64,000 nt of DNA from Serripes groenlandicus. Taxonomy: Eukaryota; Mollusca; Bivalvia; Cardiida; Cardiidae. The notes beneath the pieces were generated by a model that was given only the letters and a program-made list of their open reading frames with translations, was not told the origin of the DNA and made no database searches. The position numbers were made by a program, and so were the translations under genes. The stretch covers positions 12,472,043 through 12,536,042 of the forward strand of contig JASEVX010000017.1 of the NCBI GenBank assembly GCA_031761405.1. The letters run 5' to 3'. Shown here piece after piece: positions 41,811-53,224 of the stretch (positions within the stretch are counted from its first letter, which is position 1; each line of letters starts with the position of its first letter).

Positions 41811-42079
41811 TGTTTGTTTTTGTTGTATACTATAGTTTGAAACGTATGCACATATGTAATGCCGAGAAAAACTTGTTGTTTGAGTCTAATAATAAACGAA
41901 TTGAATTGAATGGAATAAACTAATATCCATCTTACAGATTGAAATTCTACCAGTTTATATCGGTTCTAAAGAAATCACGAATGGTTTCCAAAATGAAGGC
42001 ATCAAAGCATGGCAAATTTGATAGAGAAAGGCAATGAAAAACTCATATATACCTTACAAAAATCATCTTCCCACAGAAG

Positions 42080-42330
42080 CATGAGAGATTCAAGTCATTA
42101 GCGCGAAAACCTACCCCGCATAAATCTACGTCGTCTGACAGCATAATTACTGAAAACAAGCATCTGTGTGCAAGGGCGTGTGTAGAGTCGAGATAACAGC
42201 GCAACTTCACAAGTTTTCCAGCGTTTTTATCACGCCATAAAATAAGTTGGCAAATAAATGCCCCGTGTGTGATTTATAGACTCCTGAAGACGAGAGAGTG
42301 AACGATATTCGTCTGTTATCCTGGGTTCTG
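42080..42330. promoter_or_regulatory. Motif-rich unique island (weak candidate)
   Basis: Less AT-rich unique sequence with posterior-HOX/CDX-like CCATAAAATAA and FOX/HOX-like AAATAAATG near 42232-42262, and GAGATAAC. No exon recognised. Confidence 0.22.
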
Positions 42331-42548
42331 TTTTACATGAGTTTCGTGTTAGAAACCTGAGTTCTATAGCTGTGCATTCACGAAGCCCTCAGCACTCAAT
42401 TCTGAAGTTGCATCCTCGATCCTTATAAGTTATAATTTCTGTTAACTACTTCCACATAAATATCATACATGTACATGCAGCACATTGTAATAGTCATAGT
42501 TTTAACGTGATCTGAACCCGTTCTTAGAAAAAGTTACACGTTAGCCTA

Positions 42549-42613
42549 TGTGAACAAAGCAGTGTAGACCCTGATTAGCCTGTGCGTCTACACAGACGTA
42601 CGCTGTTCACATA
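42549..42613. repeat. Imperfect inverted repeat
   Basis: ATGTGAACA pairs with TGTTCACAT, and inner GTGTAGAC with GTCTACAC. The left end of the surrounding element, if any, is unclear. Confidence 0.5.
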
Positions 42614-42777
42614 TTACTCACATGATACTGTTAGAAGTTTCTGATAAGACTGAGCAGATTGACATGGTGATTTATACCAAATTGTACATTTCCCCATGAA
42701 CGTGCTATTTGTGTGTTAAATACCCAATACTGGGATGCATTCGATCTCGATCCTTATTCTTGTAATATCCTCTGTAA

Positions 42778-42860
42778 CTATTTTTGAAAACATAGTGACA
42801 AAAGAAGAAATTGCACAAAACGTGCTATTCTCCTTTTGCCACAATGTTTTCTACTATTTG
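42778..42860 (+). mobile_element. Family A fragment
   Basis: TTTTTGAAAACATAGTGACA, central AATTGCACAAAACGTGCTAT, CTTTTGCCACAATGTTTTCT. Both termini lost; a type II SINE follows within 30 bases. Confidence 0.65.
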
Positions 42861-42887
42861 GTTGATGGACTGTTATGTGTTTCACAT

Positions 42888-43137
42888 CGCGTTCAACAAT
42901 CTTTCTGTTATATCACGGCGTTTCCTTGGTAAGCTTGGTAAGTTACAGGTACTACTTGTCCATTTATCCTGACACCAGCCAGTCAAGTCGTAATGCTAAA
43001 CCCCACAACCCTGAGCGCCAAGGAAGACAGCCATCTCTTTCATTTAAAAGCATTCGGTATGACCCGGCCAATGGGTCGAACCCGTGACCTCCCGCACCCG
43101 GGACGGACGCTCGTCCAATACACCACCGAGGCGGTCG
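42888..43137 (-). mobile_element. Type II tRNA-derived SINE
   Basis: Degenerate tail (CGCGTTCAACAATCTTTC), intact TTATATCACGGCG, a duplicated GTAAGCTTGGTAAGTT in the body, and a good head with B box GGGTCGAACCC and ACACCACCGAGGCGGT end. Confidence 0.83.
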
Positions 43138-43295
43138 TAACTATTTGGCATAATATTAAACGAATTTAATTTATATTTCCTAATTTTCTCATTTCTTCAA
43201 AATGCGCTTATTCTAAAGCAGTTAGTGGTAAAAGTAGCCAATATTCGAATTGTACTATAATTGAATAAGGCTATGTCTGGAAATTCTATTATTAA

Positions 43296-43458
43296 CCCAC
43301 ATTTATACGATTTCTGACGTCACTGCAGCAGACGAATTTTACGGCAATATTTATAAATTTATTCAATAAATAAGTGATTCATTCATTTATAGAAAGTTTC
43401 CATATTTTGAATTCATGTTTTTCTAAGTCGTCTGCTGCACATTATGTGAGAAGTGGTT
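43296..43458. mobile_element. Decayed family A element (A2)
   Basis: AACCCACATTTATACGATTT, CACTGCAGCAGACGAATTTT, and CTAAGTCGTCTGCTGCACAT near the end. The central palindrome is deleted. Confidence 0.6.
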
Positions 43459-43494
43459 GATAAAAGGTGAATTATTGATTGAATAGGTCAATAA

Positions 43495-43699
43495 CCATTT
43501 CCCACATATAAACGCTTTCTTACGCCTCTGCAGCGGACGACTTTTGAAAACATTGCGACAAAAAGAGGAATTGCTCAAAACGAGCAATTTCTCTTTTTGA
43601 CACAACGTTTTCATCTTTTTACAGTAATTAAACCTTCATTTATAGATACTTTCTGTATTTTTGCCAAGATGCTGCATATCTGCTGTATGTGGGAAAGGA
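43495..43699 (+). mobile_element. Family A element (A2), well preserved
   Basis: ATAA left, TTAA right (43700-43703). CCATTTCCCACATATAAACG, CTCTGCAGCGGACGACTTTT, full palindrome ATTGCTCAAAACGAGCAAT. Two family A elements lie 37 bases apart here. Confidence 0.78.
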
Positions 43700-43703
43700 T
43701 TAA

Positions 43704-44237
43704 ATCGTAGATAAAGACAATTTCTATAACGTCCCAAGCCGTCATCCTACATTCTTTCAATATACTTTTTTTTTTCATTTGTACTTGCAGTTTGGTCTGT
43801 ATTTATTTATGTAAATACTTAAAGTAAATTTTCCTATATAGAAAACAAACCTTTCGTAAATTAATTTTTGAGATCGAAATTGTTATATATTTTGTTCTGT
43901 ATGTATATGTGTATGTATTGAAATATCCTTAAGCAGTTTTCTGCTGACATGCCTGAATGAACAAGAAATAAACTTCCATTGCTACCTACCTTCCTCTATT
44001 GCATTGATAACATCCAAACATAAAACTAATCATTGAAGTCGGTGCATGTACTTCAAATGCCGTGTGATCGGTGTCCATTTCAATTAAGATGTCACTATAT
44101 CAGGAATATGACATATGGATTAAATCATACATTTACGTCAAAACCTATATATATATGTATCCATGGACATACGGAAATAGAAATATCCTTGGTGCACATT
44201 GACAGCGTATATTACAAGTTAAATCACAAAGACTTAT
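43704..44237. other. Unassigned stretch
   Basis: Includes AACAAGAAATAAACTTCCAT near 43959, which resembles a retroposon 3' end. No gene recognised. Confidence 0.35.
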
Positions 44238-44368
44238 GATGTGCAACTTCTACTTTTACCATAATATTTTCAATGCAAATATTAGACTTACATTTAGAAC
44301 TTTACCATAGGTCTACCTATATAATTTCTAAGACGTTTGCTGCAGCATTTTAAGTATGACGAAAAGAG
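44238..44368. mobile_element. Family A element (A2), half only
   Basis: CTTTTACCATAATATTTTCA, GACGTTTGCTGCAGCATTTT and GAAAAGAG before TTAA (44369-44372). Confidence 0.5.
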
Positions 44369-44731
44369 TTAAATCACACTTGACGTCTAAATCTATTTAT
44401 TTATCCATGTAAATATGGAAGGAGAAATTAGCCCCATTGCCTGTTGGTGGCGTCCTTGCCATGTTAAATCCCCAGGGTTTAAAGTGTCAGGACCGTTAAA
44501 AGTGAAAATGTAAATGGGTATTGATGGGTGTCAAACACGGTCCGGGGTGAAACAACAGCTAATTCACATCCGTGCCGTCCCAACTAATTAAACTACCGTT
44601 ATACTTGGTTATCATCAGCATCCTTTGAGCAACGCTACAGAAATCGGAACCAATGGTCATTGGGAACCAGTGTAACTCAAGATAACACTGCGCATGAGCG
44701 CAACCAGATCTGGATCTGCAGTGTTTCTTAA

Positions 44732-44922
44732 CCATTTCCCTCATAAGACAATTATGCAGCAGATGACTTTGAACATATTTTGTCAAAAATTAGAAAATCT
44801 CTATAATTGAATGGATAACCTATGACTAAAAGTGGAAAATATTGTGGGAGAAATTTGTCACTATCTTTTCTAAAAGCCATCTGCTGCAGAGGCGTCTAAA
44901 AGCGTCTATATGAGGGACAGGC
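44732..44922 (-). mobile_element. Family A MITE with central deletion
   Basis: TTAA on both sides (44728-44731, 44923-44926). CCATTTCCCTCATAAGACAA start and TGAGGGACAGGC end; most of the central palindrome is missing. Confidence 0.83.
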
Positions 44923-44983
44923 TTAATATGAAGGTCATGACGTACATTGTACGTTTGGATCACATGTAGAATATGGACTGCAA

Positions 44984-46226
44984 AATGGTCGCTTCCTACA
45001 CTTATCAAAAGTAGTCGATTTCTACACTTATCAAAAGTAGTCGCTTTCTACACTTATGAAACATGCTCGCTTTCTACACTTATCAAAAGTAGTCGCTTTC
45101 TTCACTTATCAAAAGTAGTCGATTTCTACACTTATCAAAAGTAGTCGAATTCTACACTTATCAAAAGTAGTCGATTTCTACACTTATCAAACATGCTCGA
45201 TTTCTACACTTATCAAAAGTAGTCGATTTCTACCCTTATCAAAAGTAGTCGCTTTCTACACTTATCAAAAGTAGTCGATTTCTACACTTATCAAACATGC
45301 TCGCTTTCTACACTTATCAAAAGTAGTCGATTTCTACACTTATCAAACATGCTCGCTTTCTACACTTATCAAAAGTAGTCGATTTCTACCCTTATCAAAA
45401 GTAGTCGATTTCTACACTTATCAAACATGCTCGCTTTCTACACTTATCAAAAGTAGTCGATTTCTACACTTATCAAACATGCTCGCTTTCTACACTTATC
45501 AAAAGTAGTCGATTTCTACACTTATCAAACATGCTCGCTTTCTACACTTATCAAAAGTAGTCGATTTCTACCCTTATCAAAAGTAGTCGATTTCTACACT
45601 TATCAAACATGCTCGCTTTCTACACTTATCAAAAGTATTCGATTTCTACACTTATCAAACATGCTCGCTTTCTACACTTATCAAAAGTATTCGATTTCTA
45701 CACTTATCAAACATGCTCGCTTTCTACCCGTATCAAAAGTAGTCGATTTCTACACTTATCAAACATGCTCGCTTTCTACACGTATCAAAAGTATTCGATT
45801 TCTACACTTATCAAACATGCTCGCTTTCTACACTTATCAAAAGTAGTCGATTTCTACCCTTATCAAAAGTAGTCGATTTCTACACTTATCAAAAGTAGTC
45901 GCTTTCTACACTTATCAAACATGCTCGATTTCTACACTTATCAAACATGCTCGCTTTCTACACTTATCAAACTGGTCGCTTCCTACACTTATCAAAAATG
46001 GTCGCTTTTTATACTTATCAAACATGCTCGCTTTTATACTTATCAAACATGCTCGCTTTCTACATTGATCAAAAATGGTCGATTTCTACACTTATCAAAA
46101 ATGCTCGCTTTCTATACTTATCAAAATGGTTGCTTTCTACACTTATCAAAAATGCTCGCTTTCTACATATCAAAAATGGTCGCTTTCTACACTTATCAAA
46201 CTTGCTCGCTTTCTACACTTATCAAA
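44984..46226. repeat. 26-bp minisatellite, about 47 units
   Basis: Unit TCGATTTCTACACTTATCAA plus AAGTAG, alternating with TCGCTTTCTACACTTATCAA plus ACATGC. Units ending ATGC are mostly followed by TCGCTTT and many ending GTAG by TCGATTT, so a 52-bp dimer is the main higher-order unit. The right end (after about 45970) is more diverged, with ATGG-ending variants. Open frames of 60-106 residues through it exist because the unit has no stop in the frames used. Confidence 0.96.
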
Positions 46227-46811
46227 TGGTATACGGTTTGATTACGTAGACCTCGACTCAAATACAGAAACCTATTTCAACGAAAAATCCTTAAACATGC
46301 GAGAAAAAAGAGATCAGAAAATGTTTATCACGCATATTTAAAAAAAAGTGTTATCAGGGTTATTAATACTTATTAGCAATCAACACTACCATTACCTTCG
46401 GCCGTTCACAGAAAAGCTGTAAGACAAAGATAGACATGCGACAAGCATATACAACGATACTCTTATGATCTTAAACATAGATTTCTATGTTTTTGGGAGC
46501 TATGTGATTGATAAGAAACTGATTTTAATACAGTCCTTTAAACTGTTTTGAATTAAACAAAGATTCGTTTCGCATCACAAGATATGTTGCACTTATTGGC
46601 CGTAAAACACACATTTCATAGTTACGTCCCACTACATCCGGTTGAAAACGAGCAGACGAAAATTAGCACCGACAAATGCCCGGATGTTGACACCTGCATA
46701 CGCGATACGTTTACGATGCCTTTCAATACGAACGCCGCGGCATACAGAATGGGTGGTTTTTCATTACACGAAAATAAGGGATCTGGGACTGTATTCACCG
46801 ATCAGGCCTAA
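46227..46811. other. Unassigned stretch
   Basis: Overlapping open frames at 46584-46811 and 46642-46893 in a less AT-rich block; products not recognisable and the second runs into a MITE. Confidence 0.35.
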
Positions 46812-47024
46812 CCCTTTCTTACATATCAGCATATCTGCAGCAGACGACATTGAAGACATCTCGGCACGCATATGGAACAATCTCAATAAATGAAAGCATC
46901 ATTAATTGAGAACATTATGACAAACGAAAACATTGCTCATTGTGAGTAATTTCTCCGTGTGTCCATTGTTTTATAAATGTTTCTGGTGCAGATGCTTCAG
47001 AATGCGTCTGTCGATGGGAAAAGG
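46812..47024 (-). mobile_element. Decayed family A element (A2)
   Basis: CTAA left, TTAA right (47025-47028). CCCTTTCTTACATATCAGCA, CTGCAGCAGACGACATTG, CATTGCTCATTGTGAGTAAT centre. Confidence 0.68.
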
Positions 47025-47184
47025 TTAATACATGTCTTCAATCTAAATTCACCAAGTAACATTAATTTCTGATTGGCTAAACCACAATGATGTTACTCTA
47101 AAATTTAGATTATCCGTCAAATTTCGAAGTGGCAGCATAAGAGAGAAGAATGGTCGTGAAAGCATTCGTTTTCCTTAATCGATA

Positions 47185-47329
47185 ACCGATTCGTGATAGA
47201 TCAGTCGGTAACGACGCGGACTTTCAATCCAGGAGCCGTGAGTTCAACCCTCGCCTCGGTCAATCGATCATTCCGATGTTTGACAAAAGTCATGTTATTG
47301 TGACTCAAGTTTCATGTTTATTTCAAAGT
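47185..47329 (+). mobile_element. Type I SINE cut by the assembly gap
   Basis: A-box-like AGATCAGTCGGTAACGACG, B box GAGTTCAACCC, then the start of the type I body. The rest falls into the run of N. Confidence 0.75.
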
Positions 47330-47529
47330 NNNNNNNNNNNNNNNNNNNNNNNNNNNNNNNNNNNNNNNNNNNNNNNNNNNNNNNNNNNNNNNNNNNNNNN
47401 NNNNNNNNNNNNNNNNNNNNNNNNNNNNNNNNNNNNNNNNNNNNNNNNNNNNNNNNNNNNNNNNNNNNNNNNNNNNNNNNNNNNNNNNNNNNNNNNNNNN
47501 NNNNNNNNNNNNNNNNNNNNNNNNNNNNN
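47330..47529. other. Assembly gap, 200 N
   Basis: Exactly 200 N: a conventional placeholder, so the true distance is unknown. Features on either side may not be this close. Confidence 0.99.
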
Positions 47530-47567
47530 TGACTTTGATTTTTAATAATGTGTCGACATACTGTTAC

Positions 47568-47775
47568 AAGTCTTGCTTGGCATGTTTTAATTGTTCAGTT
47601 ATATAACGGCGTTTTCTGGGGAAAGCTACCAGTAGTACTGGTCCATTTGTCCTGACAACTACCAGACATTCGCAATGCTATCCCTGAGGTCAGCCATTAC
47701 CACCATGTTTAAAGTACTTGGTATGACCCGGCCAGGGATCGAGCCCTCGACCTCCCACACGCCGAGGCGGTTGCA
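47568..47775 (-). mobile_element. Type II SINE
   Basis: Tail GTTCAGTTATATAACGGCG, body ACCAGTAGTACTGGTCC, head with GGGATCGAGCCCTCGACCTC and GCCGAGGCGGT. Small deletions in the body and at the A box. Confidence 0.8.
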
Positions 47776-47877
47776 TGTTTTGATGTTAGACAACACATAA
47801 CGGACATTAACTTTCCAGACCACATATGCAAGACTTAGATCGATTCAAGAACTTAACAGAAAAGTAAGTAAATAATG

Positions 47878-48154
47878 ATTGATTGATTGATTTGGGTTTA
47901 ACGCCATTTTTAACAATTTCTCAGTTATATCACGACGGCCAGTTCACCTACTCATACATTTCCTGGTTTTCTCACACCAGTACTCCACACAACAATCTTC
48001 CCAAGCAACTGGCTGCTTTTCCACATAGACTTAGCCCATTGGTAGAAGAGGAATGACGTATGTCGCATTGACTTTTGTCAATCCCCGGGATTCGAACTCA
48101 CAACCCCTGGATTGACAGCCCGCGTCGTTACCGACTGAGCTACCGGGGCTCGGC
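47878..48154 (-). mobile_element. Type I tRNA-derived SINE
   Basis: GATTGATTGATTTGGGTTTA tail start, CAGTTATATCACGACGGCC, body, and head with GGGATTCGAACTCACAACC and GACTGAGCTACCGGGGC. The GGCCGAGC part next to the B box is deleted. Confidence 0.87.
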
Positions 48155-48333
48155 AGTAAGTAAATAAACCTCAGGTGGTAACTACAGTTGGACCTGGTAT
48201 TTTGGCCGTTCATTTGCATATGCTAAGTACTCTGTTCCCTTTGATACCTTAATATTTTCGGAACATTACTATTTAATTGTTGTTTACGCATGGCATTCAT
48301 TTAAATAATAATACTCAAATACATTGAAACATA

Positions 48334-48581
48334 TCGAGGGCTTGGCGTGAAACGGTTGTAACTAAAATTCATATTGTTTTACCAAGGTTTATCACCTCGC
48401 CATAAAGTCTTTATAAGCGCTTAATCATTTTTCTTGGTAAACAATGGAAATTTAGGTGCAATTGCTCGTTCTGAGCAATGGCGCCTAAGTTTGCATTGTT
48501 TACAAAGGGGTCAAAATTGCCCCTAAACCAGGGTTTTCAAAATAGGTTTCTAGTTACAACAGTTTCACGCCAAGCCCTTGA
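48334..48581. mobile_element. Family B foldback MITE, copy B4
   Basis: TA on both sides (48332-48333, 48582-48583). Ends TCGAGGGCTTGGCGTGAAAC and TTTCACGCCAAGCCCTTGA; centre GCAATTGCTCGTTCTGAGCA. Confidence 0.9.
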
Positions 48582-48696
48582 TATATTACTTTTAACAGAA
48601 CCGGACTATTATGTTCACAAAACCTATGAAACTACAAGGTTAAATTGTCCGAACCTAAAAGTTGTTAGGTTTGTACAACTAGCGTCTTGTAAAACA

Positions 48697-48874
48697 CTGT
48701 CACACATGATACAAATCTGCGACAGACGACTTGAAAAAATATACTCAGAATTTTGAATATCACCATGAATGAAAGTGTAAGAATCGAAGCGAATTCAATA
48801 AATTTTGACCAATTTCTCCTCATTCTACAGTCGCTTTCTGCATATGAGTCAAAATGCATCTGCAATTGGGAAGG
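48697..48874. mobile_element. Decayed family A element (A2)
   Basis: CACACATGATACAAATCTGC, GACAGACGACTTGAA, later GAGTCAAAATGCATCTGCAA and TTGGGAAGG before TTAA (48875-48878). Confidence 0.58.
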
Positions 48875-48878
48875 TTAA

Positions 48879-49539
48879 ACAGTTGTGTGTCTGTTTTCAA
48901 ATGACTAATATTTATACACACCATCGTATACGTGCATTGCCACTTGTAGATCAATGATTGTGACATCGATAACGATTTGGTTGGTACAGATATAGGCTAA
49001 TTCCTGTTAACTGTATCAGCGGTGTTCCGCGCTGTAGACTATATCTAGGTCAAATTTAGCGTATACAGCTATATTTAGATTTGTATCAATTCAGTTCGCC
49101 TGAATAAAGCTGATATTGCTTAACAATAAAAAAACACTGCATTACGACCATGCGGTCTTGTAGCAACACCGTGACTTTAAAATAGATGAACATTGTCATG
49201 CAATTGCTACTATACATGCTTTTGTATAATAGACACATTGGCAATATGGTAGTATTATATGTCATATAATCCTTGATGCAAATACCTACACACAACTGTA
49301 AATTTAGCTACTATACATTGGCAATTATCTATATTTCTGTAACATCAACTCGACTCCTTTACACACGATGCAGAACATTTTTTAACGTGGATGAACAAAG
49401 GTCAATAAATCGATGAGTGACGATACGCCATGTCTTAGTTTAAAATAAAGGTTATGAATAAAACATCGACGTCCGTGAAATTTCCAAGGCCCTATTTGTC
49501 ATCGAACAACCAACCGTATCAATCATTGTTTCGGTATTC
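48879..49539. other. Unassigned stretch
   Basis: No gene or repeat recognised. Confidence 0.4.
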
Positions 49540-49860
49540 AATATTCTGATTTCATAATTAAACGGCAACACATCATGTGACCGAGCCTCATAACACCTCA
49601 TTATGAATATTAATTAATTTAAATACCCAGAACTCCAAGTATAGCCCCGCCCTCTTACCCCATTAATCACCCTACGTCATACTCGCCACATCCGAGCTCG
49701 CGGGGGCTAGTCTTCCCACAATGCACCTCCATTAATCACTTTCTCATCCGCTCTAACTATAATGACATCTCATGACTGTTCAGTTTTCTCTATTCGGTTT
49801 GAACGCTATAATATTCCTCCTTTTTTCCGTTCGTTTTCTACGTGTCTGTTTGACTAATGA
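49540..49860. promoter_or_regulatory. Candidate regulatory island
   Basis: Unique sequence combining a homeodomain/POU-like block (TTATGAATATTAATTAATTT, ~49600), a CATGTGACC E-box-like site, GC-box-like CCCCGCCC (~49644), two ATTAATCAC sites and TATAATGACATCTCATGAC. The mixture of GC boxes with homeodomain sites would suit an enhancer or promoter. No transcript evidence. Confidence 0.32.
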
Positions 49861-49952
49861 GTCGTAGGGAGACATTCAAGGTCATAATCTGTCAGGCACA
49901 ACAAATATGTAAAATGCCTTACTAATGAACAGAATTATAATACACAGTTTAT

Positions 49953-50173
49953 CCCTTTCCTACATGAAACAAATCTGCAGCAGACGACTTTGAAAGCATA
50001 GTAACGAAAACCTGAAAAATCTCCATAAAATATAGCTTAATTGTTAAATAAAGTTGAAAACATTGTGGTCAAAAGAGAAATTGCTCATGATGAGTAATTT
50101 CAACATTGGACACAATGTTTTCAAACGTCGTCTGCTGCTATTGCGTCAAAATGCGTCGGCAGGTGGGAAAGGG
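49953..50173 (-). mobile_element. Family A element (A2)
   Basis: CCCTTTCCTACATGAAACAA, CTGCAGCAGACGACTTTGAA, centre AATTGCTCATGATGAGTAAT, GGTGGGAAAGGG then TTAA (50174-50177). The length matches the young copies. Confidence 0.72.
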
Positions 50174-50353
50174 TTAACGGATAGGATTTGTAAGTGTCGT
50201 CTGAGGATTCACATTTAAAACCTTTAAAAATCGGAAGTAAAATTCGAATCTAGCTAAACATATTTCAGGAAAAGGAGAGGATGTCTTTAGAAGTCGACTT
50301 CCGGGTTGGCGTAAAATGACGTCTGTATCAGGGGAACGGTGAATATCCAATAA

Positions 50354-50567
50354 CACTTTCCCACATGCAGACGCATTTTGACGCATATGCAGCAGACGAC
50401 TTTTGAAAAAACATTGTAGCCAAAGGTGAAATTGCTCATGATGAGCAATTTCTCCTTTGGCCACAATATTTTTCAACAATTTAGCTATCTTTTATAAAGA
50501 TTTTTCAGGTTTTTGTCACAATGTTTTCAAATTCGGCTGCCGCTGATTTGTTATATGTGGGAAAGGG
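50354..50567 (+). mobile_element. Family A element (A2), well preserved
   Basis: CACTTTCCCACATGCAGACG, ATATGCAGCAGACGACTTTT, a perfect AATTGCTCATGATGAGCAAT palindrome, GTGGGAAAGGG then TTAC. It differs from young copies by ACGCATTTTGACGCAT near the left end, so this may be a distinct subfamily. Confidence 0.75.
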
Positions 50568-51393
50568 TTACTATGATCAAATCATCTATTGCATACTTTA
50601 GCTTCTACTATTCAATGTAATGACTAGTTCTGTATTTAGTCACGATCTACATACGATGTAATTAATGCAATTTCGGGTCTATTATTTTCGAATGTCTGAT
50701 ACGATACAATTTGTATTTGTCTGGTTGCAAACCTGTTGTTATTATTTCACCCTACCTGAAACATTTAAGTTTGAGCCACGTACCCGTTTCATATAGGAAG
50801 CTTCTTTTATATGTGATGTGAGCCAATGGACTATTGGTCATAACCGTAACACAGAAGCTTCCAAAATGACCGGACAATGAACAGGGAGGATGAGGTGCTG
50901 ATCATAGTTAGGCTATCAAGGACCCAGGTTAATCTAGGTACGAGTTTTTGTTACTGAAGCGAAGTTTTATGCTCTTTACTGACATGGAAAAGGCTGGAAG
51001 TACAGCTGGAGATATTGTTGCATGTTTTGTTCAGAAATAATCACATGCTGTTTTAAACATGGACACTGTTTCGTTCGGAAATTACTTCGATCATAGCGGG
51101 TTTGCCTCGCAGATTAAAGTTTTCAACAGTGTCAAATGTATAATAGTTGCTTAAAGTTTCTTCCGAAAGGCTTAAACCAAAGCAACACAGCAGATAAAAC
51201 CTTACTTGTATAAATAATATATAAATATGATTTCCCATTTCATTCCAGCAGAGTAAAGACTTTTGTTTTAAAGATAATTTAAAAAAAAGAAACTCAAAAA
51301 GAAGGGCTGAATCCGGCACTGTTAGAAATTCAAGACTTGTCGTTATAAGTGAGAGAATGAATTTCACTATTACTTACATTTAAATTGAATAAA
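50568..51393. other. Unassigned stretch
   Basis: No gene recognised. The minus-strand frame 51053-51367 (104 residues, Leu/Phe-rich) is not recognisable. Confidence 0.4.
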
Positions 51394-51603
51394 CCCTTTC
51401 CCTCATATAGACGCTTTCTGACGCCTCTGCAGCGGACGGCCTTTTGAAAACATAGTAACAAAAGAAGAACGAGTAATTTCTCCTTTTGCCACAATGTTTT
51501 CCACTTTCAGTCATAGGTTATCCATTTAATTATAGAGATTTACCATTTTTGACAAAATATGTTCAAAGTCGTCTGCTGCAGAATTGTCGTATGTGGGAAA
51601 CGG
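51394..51603 (+). mobile_element. Family A MITE
   Basis: CCCTTTCCCTCATATAGACG; right TTAA at 51604-51607, left mutated to TAAA. One arm of the central palindrome deleted (AAAGAAGAACGAGTAATTTC). Confidence 0.85.
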
Positions 51604-51607
51604 TTAA

Positions 51608-52141
51608 TAATACTTCACTATTCGCATTGATAAGCTACTGTGTTTGGTATATAAGATAATGTATGCTATCTCTCTACAGTGTATTTCTTATATATCGCAT
51701 ATGTTTGAAGAGCATATACACACACCCACCCCAAAACAATAAGATATCATTTGAATCCAATAAAACACATTGCTAGGTAGTTTTATCATTTATAATAAAG
51801 CGTCGTTATCCACATTTTTAAAAATCCAGAAGAGCATCTTCCACACATGTATTTTTCCCATGCCTATTTAGTGTTTTAAATGACAGTTGCCAATTTGGGG
51901 GTACCTTAAACTGTTAAAATAATCACCGCTTTTCCATTACAAGTCATTCAAATGCTGGAAAATACAAAACCCGAAGTTTGGACAACGCACAAAGCCAATA
52001 ATTGGGCTAACTTTTTCAATTAATTTGTACCGCGCCAATTGGAAAAGTACCTTAGCGTAATTGATAACTTTGAAGATCAAGTCAACAGTGTGTCCCATAC
52101 GGATTTGAACAGACATTTCATATTCTGTCTACAGGTATTTA
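51608..52141. other. Unassigned stretch
   Basis: No feature recognised. Confidence 0.45.
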
Positions 52142-52356
52142 CCATTTCCCACGAACATACGTCTCTACAGAAGACGAATTTTTCAAAGCATTGTGACAAA
52201 TGGATATATGGCTCATTATGACCAATTTCTCCTATTGCCACAATGTATTCAACTTTATTGAATAATTATTCTTTGATTTATATAGAGTATCCTTATTGTT
52301 GACAAAATATTTTCAAATTCGTCTGCTGCAAATTTGTTGTATTTAGGGAAGATTGA
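52142..52356 (+). mobile_element. Decayed family A element (A2)
   Basis: CCATTTCCCACGAACATACG, CTACAGAAGACGAATTTTTC, centre GGCTCATTATGACCAATTTC, and CAAATTCGTCTGCTGCAAAT near the end. Terminal TTAA lost. Confidence 0.62.
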
Positions 52357-52381
52357 AACGTAATGGGCTACCTAGCGAACG

Positions 52382-52561
52382 ATGAACAAGTTGAAAATCA
52401 CCCCTTTTGAGGAGCTGGTTATGCGCTTATACGGCGATACTATTGAGGGGTCATTTCAGTACGGCGCGGGTCTTTTAGGCACATATCAGGTTGCTGTGTC
52501 GGTACTTTCACGTTCATCCTGCCATGTCAATCACGTGTCACACGTCGGTGGCGCTGTATAA
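52382..52561 (+). CDS. Candidate small open frame, 59 residues
   Basis: An ATG-to-stop frame of 60 codons, starting right after the family A2 element at 52142, in a block clearly less AT-rich than its surroundings. Mixed composition (Met-Asn-Lys-Leu start; a Gly-Ala-Gly-Leu-Leu-Gly segment near residues 28-33; Val/Ser/His-rich end). No domain recognised, no signal peptide, no splice evidence tested. Could be an exon, a small protein, or chance. Confidence 0.15.
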   Translation: MNKLKITPFEELVMRLYGDTIEGSFQYGAGLLGTYQVAVSVLSRSSCHVNHVSHVGGAV

Positions 52562-52948
52562 CGGCTTCCGGTTCCGGTATTGTATAAAACCGTGTAAATA
52601 TCTCCCAATTAAATGGAAAGATTATAAATGGTCCATCTCTCAGTAACAAGTCGATTGGCTGAAATCCTGGAACGAAATATTTTGTATCATATTTATTACT
52701 TACTGTAACGATACGGTTACTGTATGAAAGAAGATATTAATTGCTTCATTTCGACCGGTATTTCTGCTTCTTACAACTTGCTACCTGTACGATGAATGGC
52801 TAAAGTAATTAATACTAACTGATAATTCAGATGTTGTATCCGATAGTCAAACGATGAACAGATATTTTATGCTTATTTTACCATGATTAGTCTAAATTCT
52901 CACAACTTCTCCGACTGATGGCAAATTATGTTATGTTATGCTACAGCC

Positions 52949-53224
52949 GGGACCCCGTAGCTCTGTCGGTAGCGACGCGAGCTGTCAACCATTGGGTTGA
53001 GAGTTTGAACCCCAGCTCGGCCCGCGCATTCTTTCCGGCGCTCGAACAAGTATATGCGACAAGCGCCATTCGTCTTCTGCCAACAGGCTTACAGTCTATG
53101 TGGAAAAGCAGCCAGTTGCTTGGAAATTTGTGTGTGAAATACTGCTGTTGGAAAGTCAGGCAACACATGGGTAGGTCAACTGGGTGCCGCAATATGACTG
53201 AACACCAATTAATCAATCATTAAT
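52949..53224 (+). mobile_element. Type I tRNA-derived SINE, near full length
   Basis: GGGACCCCGTAGCTCTGTCG (A box), GAGTTTGAACCCC (B box), body CTATGTGGAAAAGCAGCCAG; the tail is shortened (AATATGACTGAACACCAATT) and ends AATCAATCATTAAT. Confidence 0.85.

Noticed and set aside
44947..46341. Open frames of 60-106 residues with repeated Thr-Tyr-Gln or Phe-Leu-His-Leu-Ser motifs
   Set aside because: Translation of a 26-bp minisatellite; three frames are open in turn because the unit lacks stops. No evidence of a repeat protein.
47276..47545. Open frame spanning the gap
   Set aside because: Made of unknown residues from the N run.
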